Origin: Nocardiopsis ganjiahuensis DSM 45031
Lineage (GTDB): Bacteria > Actinomycetota > Actinomycetes > Streptosporangiales > Streptosporangiaceae
NCBI RefSeq assembly: GCF_000341085.1
Contig: NZ_ANBA01000027.1
Span: 62,001 to 126,000, forward strand
Direction: 5' to 3'
Length of the DNA: 64,000 nt
In this document: piece by piece, positions 59,649-64,000 of the stretch
How positions within the stretch are numbered: the first letter of the stretch is position 1
How the letters are laid out: the number at the start of each line of letters is the position of its first letter
Translations under genes and position numbers: made by a program
Notes under the pieces: model-generated
The model's database searches: none
The model's input: the letters and a program-made list of their open reading frames with translations, nothing else
What the model was told of the DNA's origin: nothing

Positions 59649-60473
59649 GTGCGCGACGACGACACGACCCTGAGCCTCGTCCGAGGACTCTCTCCGGCGG
59701 CCGCATGGTCCCTGTGGCTCCTGGTCCTGTCCGCCCTGGCCGGCATCGGCCTGTGGTTCGTCGAGTCGCCCGAGGAGGCGTCCGCGGCGCTGGTCCTGGT
59801 CACCTTCGCCCCGCTGCTGGCGACCCTGGCGGTGGCCCCGCTGAGCCGCCCCGGGCTGCGGGGGATCTGGCGCCACCTGACCACCTGGCGGGCCGACCCG
59901 CGCCTGTGGGCGCTGGCCCTGCTGCTCCCCTTCGCCCTCGTGGTCGCCGTCAACCTGGCCCACACGGCCACGGGCGGGCCGCCACCGCCGGGAGGGTGGT
60001 GGGCGCTGCCCCCTGCCGCGGTCCTGGCCGGAACGGCCGGACCGATGATCAGCGGGGCCCTGGAGGAACCCGCGTGGCGGGGGTTCGCCCAACCCCTCCT
60101 CGAGGAGCGCACCGGCTGGATCACAGCGAGCGTGATCGTGGGCCTGGTGTGGGCCACGTGGCACCTGTGGCCGCTGCTCACCCCCGGCGGCCTGGCCGAG
60201 TTCACCCCGCTGGAACCGCTGCACACCTGCATCCGCCTCGTCTCGGCCTCGGTGGTCTACGGCTGGCTGTTCCGCACGACCCGGAGCCTGCCGCTGGTCA
60301 TCGTGGCCCACATGGCGCACAACGCGGCCGTGGCGGTCCTGCCGGTCCCCGACCTGGCCGAGTCACCCAGATGGGCGCTGCTCCTCGCCCTGGCCTACCT
60401 GGTGGCCGCGGTCGCCGTGGTCGCCTTCTCCCAGCACCGGCCGCAGGACCTCCCGGAACGCAGCACTCCCTGA
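59649..60473 (+). CDS. CPBP-family intramembrane metalloprotease (Abi/RCE1-like)
   Basis: This 274-aa protein has about seven or eight membrane helices and the family motifs ISGALEEPAWRGFAQ (EExxxR), GLVWATWHLWPLL (His) and VAHMAHNAAV (HxxxN). These bind the catalytic metal or activate water. Members cut prenylated or signal peptides; some give bacteriocin immunity. GTG start with GAAGGA upstream. Transcribed alone; it ends at the hairpin 60481-60511. Confidence 0.9.
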   Translation: MRDDDTTLSLVRGLSPAAAWSLWLLVLSALAGIGLWFVESPEEASAALVLVTFAPLLATLAVAPLSRPGLRGIWRHLTTWRADPRLWALALLLPFALVVAVNLAHTATGGPPPPGGWWALPPAAVLAGTAGPMISGALEEPAWRGFAQPLLEERTGWITASVIVGLVWATWHLWPLLTPGGLAEFTPLEPLHTCIRLVSASVVYGWLFRTTRSLPLVIVAHMAHNAAVAVLPVPDLAESPRWALLLALAYLVAAVAVVAFSQHRPQDLPERSTP

Positions 60474-60480
60474 ACAGCCC

Positions 60481-60511
60481 CGCCGCCCGACCGTGGCTTG
60501 GTCGGGCGGCG
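60481..60511. terminator. Bidirectional terminator between the CPBP gene and pntB
   Basis: CGCCGCCCGACC (60481-60492) pairs with GGTCGGGCGGCG (60500-60511). The two flanking genes converge on it. Confidence 0.8.
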
Positions 60512-60529
60512 GGTCCGGTCGGGCCCCGG

Positions 60530-61954
60530 TCAGACCGGGACGTTGGCCTTCAGCTCACGGGTCAGGTCGTCCAGGACCTGTTTGGCGTCGCCGAAGAGCA
60601 TCGTGCAGTGGTCCCGTTCGAACAGCTCGTTCTTGATGCCCGCGTAACCCGGGGACAGGCTGCGCTTGATCACCATGACCCGCCGGGCGTTCTCGACGTC
60701 CAGGATGGGCATCCCGGCGATCGGCGAACCGGTGGCCTCGTTGGCTGCCGGGTTCACCACGTCGTTGGCGCCCACCACGATCACGACGTCGACGTTGGGG
60801 AAGTCGCTGTTGATCCGGTCCATCTCCACCAGACGGTCGTAGGGGACGTCGGCCTCGGCCAGCACGACGTTCATGTGCCCCGGCATCCGCCCGGCGACCG
60901 GGTGGATGGCGAACCGCACCTCCACCCCCTGCGCCGCCAGCACGCCGGCCAGGTCCGCCGCGGCCTGCTGTGCGCGGGCCGCGGCCAGACCGTACCCGGG
61001 GACGATCACCACGCTCCGGGCCACCTCCAGGACCATCGCCGCCTCCTCCGGGTCGGAGCTCACCACGTTCTCGTAGGTGTCGCTCCCGCCGTCCGAGGAA
61101 CCGCCGTCGCCCAGCCCTCCCGCGAAGACACTCAGCAAGGTGCGGTTCATCGCCACACACATGATCTGGGTGAGCATGAGGCCGGCGGCGCCGACGATGA
61201 TGCCGCCCATGATCAGCATCGTGTTGCCGATCGCGAACCCGCTCGCGGCGACCGCGATCCCCGAGACCGAGTTGAGGAGCGAGATCATCACCGGCATGTC
61301 CGCGCCGCCCACGGGGGCGACCGCGAAGAACCCGGCCAGGAGGCTGAACACCAGCAGCCCGACCATGCTCAGGGCCGCCCACCGGACGTCCGCGAGGAGC
61401 AGTCCGGCGACCGCGGCGGCCGCTGTCAGGACGGAGCTCGCCACGAGCAGCGGGGCGCGCCCCGGGATCCTGGTGAGGCGGCTCAGCCGACCCCACAGTT
61501 TGACCTCGGCGAGGAGCGAACCGGAGAAGGTCACCGCCCCGATCACCACGGAGACCGCGAGGGCCACCGACTCCAGTGCCCCCAGGGCGGCCAGCGGTGT
61601 CGTTCCGGCGTCCCGGTCCACCACGGCGTCCCAGAAGAGGGACATGCCGATCAGCGCGGCCGCGGCACCGCCGAACCCGTTGAACCTCGCGACGACCTGC
61701 GGCATCGAGGTGGCGGAGGCCCACAGCACGATGACCGCGCCGACCGTCGCCCCGACCGCCAGCCCGACCAGGATCCAGGTGTAGTCGACCACCCCCATCT
61801 CCACGAGGGTGATGACGACGGCCAGCATCACCCCGGCTGCCAGCATGAAGTTGCCCCGGCGCGCGGTCCGCACCTTGGACAGCCGCTTGAGCCCGATGAC
61901 GAACAGCGCCACGGGGACCAGATAGGCCACCAGCACCAGTTCCTCGGCGTTCAT
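60530..61954 (-). CDS. pntB: NAD(P) transhydrogenase beta subunit PntB
   Basis: This 474-aa protein has about nine membrane helices and a C-terminal NADP(H)-binding domain III with GYGLAAARAQQAAADLA, HPVAGRMPGHMNVVLAEADV and VVIVVGANDVVNPAANEATG. Together with the other two subunits it uses the proton gradient to reduce NADP with NADH. It is coupled to the preceding small subunit by overlap, the last gene of a three-gene operon. Confidence 0.95.
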   Translation of the reverse strand: MNAEELVLVAYLVPVALFVIGLKRLSKVRTARRGNFMLAAGVMLAVVITLVEMGVVDYTWILVGLAVGATVGAVIVLWASATSMPQVVARFNGFGGAAAALIGMSLFWDAVVDRDAGTTPLAALGALESVALAVSVVIGAVTFSGSLLAEVKLWGRLSRLTRIPGRAPLLVASSVLTAAAAVAGLLLADVRWAALSMVGLLVFSLLAGFFAVAPVGGADMPVMISLLNSVSGIAVAASGFAIGNTMLIMGGIIVGAAGLMLTQIMCVAMNRTLLSVFAGGLGDGGSSDGGSDTYENVVSSDPEEAAMVLEVARSVVIVPGYGLAAARAQQAAADLAGVLAAQGVEVRFAIHPVAGRMPGHMNVVLAEADVPYDRLVEMDRINSDFPNVDVVIVVGANDVVNPAANEATGSPIAGMPILDVENARRVMVIKRSLSPGYAGIKNELFERDHCTMLFGDAKQVLDDLTRELKANVPV

Positions 61955-62244
61955 GCGCGCTCCCTCTTGACGGTGAAGCTGCTCAGCATGCGGTCGGTGA
62001 CCATGAACCCGCCCACCACGTTGGCCGTGGCCAGAGCAACCGCCGACGTGGCGAAGACGGTCGCGGCCACCCCGGTCGTGGTCCCGGCCAGGATGAGGGC
62101 CCCGATGACCGCCACACCCGACATGGCGTTGGCCCCCGACATCAGCGGGGTGTGCAGCATCGGCGGGACCTTGGTCAGCAGTTCGTAGCCGAGGAAGGCG
62201 GCCAACACGAAGACATAGACGGCGAGGACGAGTGTTCCGGTCAT
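61951..62244 (-). CDS. NAD(P) transhydrogenase small membrane alpha subunit
   Basis: This 97-aa protein has three helices: VLAVYVFVLAAFLGYELLTK, GVAVIGALILAGT and TVFATSAVALATANVVGGF. The motif PPMLHTPLMSGANAMSG is diagnostic for the alpha2 part. In the three-subunit form it is separate from the NAD-binding alpha1 protein. Both ends overlap neighbouring genes by ATGA-type junctions. Confidence 0.93.
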   Translation of the reverse strand: MTGTLVLAVYVFVLAAFLGYELLTKVPPMLHTPLMSGANAMSGVAVIGALILAGTTTGVAATVFATSAVALATANVVGGFMVTDRMLSSFTVKRERA

Positions 62245-63395
62245 GAAGCGGCCTCCAGGTCGTTCGGTCCCGCGGCCGCGAGCGCGGCCGCCGTGGGTGC
62301 GTGCAGCACCTCTCCGTCCCTGGCGAGCAGGAACCCGGTGAGTTCGGCGTCGGCGTCCACGTCGAGCTCGCCCTCGTCGGTGACGATCCGGGCGAGCAGG
62401 TGGGCGATGTTACGGGCGTACAGGGCGCTGGCCTCCTTCGGGAGGCTGCGCGCCAGCTGCGGTGCGGGGATGATCCGCACCCCGCCGTGGTCGGTCGGCC
62501 CGTCGGGATCGGTCAGGTCGCAGTTGCCGCCGTCCTCGGCGGCCAGGTCCACGACCACGGAACCGGCGGGCATCCGCTCGACCATCTCGGCGGTGAGCAG
62601 GATCGGTGCCGCCCGGCCGGGGATCTGCGCCGTGCAGATGACGGCGTCGGCCTGGGCGATGTGGGGGGCGAGGGCCTCGTGCTGCGCCCGGGTGAGCTCC
62701 TCCCCGAGTTTCTTGGCGTAGGCCCCCTCGGCCTGGTCGGTGACGCCGGGGATGTGGATGAAGTCGGCGCCCAGGGACTCGACCTCGCCCGCGGCCGCGG
62801 CCCGGACGTCGTTGGCCTTGACGGTGGCACCCAGGCGTTTGGCGGTCGCGATCGCCTGCAGGCCCGCGACACCGACCCCCAGGACCACCACCCGGGCCGG
62901 TCTCACGGTCCCGGCCGCGGTCATGGAGAGCGGGAAGAGCTTGTCCATCCGGTTGGCCGCCATGAGCACGGCCTTGTAGCCGGCGACCCCGGCCTGGGAC
63001 GAAAGCGCGTCCATGGACTGGGCCTTGCTGATACGCGGGATGAGTTCCACGGCCAGCGCGGTGACCCGGCGCTCGGCCAGGACCCGTGCCAGGTCCAAGG
63101 CGTGGACCGGGCGCAGGAACCCGATCAGGGCGGCGCCCTCGGCGATGGTGGCCAGCCTCTCGATCGTGGGCGGGCCCACCACCACCAGTGTCTCGGCCCG
63201 GGCGAACAGCTTGTCGCCGTCCACGATCTGGGCCCCTGCCTCCGTGTAGTCCTCGTCGGAGTGGCCGGCGGCCGTCCCGGCCCCGGCCTCCACCTCGACT
63301 TCCAGTCCGCGCCCGGTCAGGGTCGCGACGGTCTCGGGCGTGGCTCCCACCCGGCCGTCGTTCGGATCTTCCGATCGTGCGAATCCCAGTCGCAT
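62241..63395 (-). CDS. pntA: NAD(P) transhydrogenase alpha1 subunit, NAD(H)-binding
   Basis: This 384-aa soluble domain I, an alanine-dehydrogenase-like fold, has VVVLGVGVAGLQAIATAKRLGA for NAD binding. ELIPRISKAQSMDALSSQAG and CTAQIPGRAAPILLTAEMVE are further family motifs. It passes hydride to domain III of PntB. The ATG at 63393-63395 has AGAGGT 6 nt upstream. First gene of the operon. Confidence 0.95.
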   Translation of the reverse strand: MRLGFARSEDPNDGRVGATPETVATLTGRGLEVEVEAGAGTAAGHSDEDYTEAGAQIVDGDKLFARAETLVVVGPPTIERLATIAEGAALIGFLRPVHALDLARVLAERRVTALAVELIPRISKAQSMDALSSQAGVAGYKAVLMAANRMDKLFPLSMTAAGTVRPARVVVLGVGVAGLQAIATAKRLGATVKANDVRAAAAGEVESLGADFIHIPGVTDQAEGAYAKKLGEELTRAQHEALAPHIAQADAVICTAQIPGRAAPILLTAEMVERMPAGSVVVDLAAEDGGNCDLTDPDGPTDHGGVRIIPAPQLARSLPKEASALYARNIAHLLARIVTDEGELDVDADAELTGFLLARDGEVLHAPTAAALAAAGPNDLEAAS

Positions 63396-63925
63396 CCGAT
63401 CACCTCTTATGGCTCGTCGGTGCGCCAGCGGTGGGCCCAGTCGCACCACGGGGCCAGGAGGGGTACCGAGAGACGCCACGCACGACTTGAGGCAAGGGGT
63501 GGCTGTTGGGCGTCGACTCGGGCCTGGCTGTCCGCAGCACGGATCGGGGATGGGGGTGGCCGTCTTCGTCGTCGACCTGAAAACAGACGGGGCTGCCGTT
63601 GGCGTGGACTCTTGGTCATACCCAGTGCGCGGGTCCCCCAGACCACCACGAGTGCGAGGGGTCCCGGGCGCACGTGTGGCCCACGGGCCTCCGAGGAGCT
63701 GAGCGGACTCGGCACGGCGCCGGAACTGGTCACCCGAGACAGTGCGAGTCGCGCTATCGGGTGCGTCGGGATCTGAGCACGTCATCAGCTCGGGAAGCCG
63801 AGAACGCCTCGGACGGCTGACCTCGCAAATCGCCTACCTGCGAGGATGCGGCCCGTCTCCCCATGAATCCCCGTGGTTCCCCGCCGTTGACCGCCCCGTG
63901 TGGCACAAATGTGGCACGGAAATGC
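63396..63925. other. Region without a confident gene upstream of pntA
   Basis: This 530-bp stretch holds the pntA promoter at its left end. Both strands can be read for short distances but nothing shows a family motif or a ribosome site in a sensible place. No tRNA was found. A small leader gene cannot be excluded. Confidence 0.4.
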
Positions 63926-64000
63926 CTACGAGTAGAAGTTGTCCCCGTAGCCGTCGAGGCTCACCGTGAACTCGTCGGGGCGGGTGTCGCGTAGGTGCAA
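63926..64000 (-). CDS. Unidentified protein, C-terminal fragment
   Basis: The last 24 codons of a minus-strand gene enter the window and end in TAG at 63926-63928. The tail reads LHLRDTRPDEFTVSLDGYGD followed by NFYS. No family was recognised from so little. The frame is open to the edge and codon use is typical for the genome. Confidence 0.45.
   Translation of the reverse strand: MHLRDTRPDEFTVSLDGYGDNFYS

Overview
The window is about 70% G+C apart from one AT-rich patch. It carries WblA, CrgA, Bpa, a PASTA-kinase cluster and many GTG starts, so it is actinobacterial chromosome. The gene set and repeat style suggest a Nocardiopsis-like or related Streptosporangiales genome; the genus is inference. 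serS-pheA, the fhaA-to-pknB cluster and crgA are usually found in the origin-proximal half of actinobacterial chromosomes.

Region 1 (1-1029): the N-terminus of a DnaN-type sliding clamp (minus strand), a hotdog thioesterase with a TetR-like palindrome just upstream, and an intact tRNA-Ser(UGA).

Region 2 (995-15260): an integrated actinomycete integrative and conjugative element (AICE). It is bounded by 40-bp direct repeats of the tRNA-Ser 3' end. It encodes a tyrosine integrase, Xis, an HUH-type replication initiator, an FtsK/TraSA-type DNA translocase and a KorSA-like GntR repressor with three matching palindromic operators. Accessory genes follow: an XRE-TPR regulator with a flavoprotein, then an AT-rich cargo of a 1010-aa PHP-domain/ABC-type ATPase (TrlF-like) and a membrane-anchored helical protein. 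This cargo is the best candidate for an uncharacterised, possibly defensive, system.

Region 3 (15261-33111): housekeeping and regulatory genes. These are a GNAT acetyltransferase, a TPR protein, two tandem universal stress proteins, a ParA-like ATPase, a quinone oxidoreductase, Bpa, SerRS, a tandem intergenic repeat array, PheA, DUF4446, a family 2 glycosyltransferase, an RsbV/RsbW-like pair, a PAS-GAF-PAS histidine kinase, a rhodanese, an SSI-like lipoprotein and TenA.

Region 4 (33112-44211): one long co-directional operon of a GH3 glycosidase, a Gfo/Idh oxidoreductase, a complete Opp/Dpp-type ABC importer and a DUF6807 protein. CGAA-N3-TTCG operator-like sites precede it, so it looks like an uptake and degradation locus for a plant oligosaccharide, possibly xylo-oligosaccharide.

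Region 5 (44212-54430): a second tandem repeat region, tRNA-Leu(CAG), and the fhaA-fhaB-pstP-rodA-pbpA-pknA-pknB cluster, which couples Ser/Thr phosphorylation to peptidoglycan synthesis.

Region 6 (54431-64000): crgA, a three-box DnaA motif cluster, a rhomboid protease, a cyclophilin, DUF5324, a DUF1707/DUF4870 protein, wblA, a CPBP protease, a three-subunit proton-translocating transhydrogenase, and the C-terminus of an unidentified minus-strand gene.
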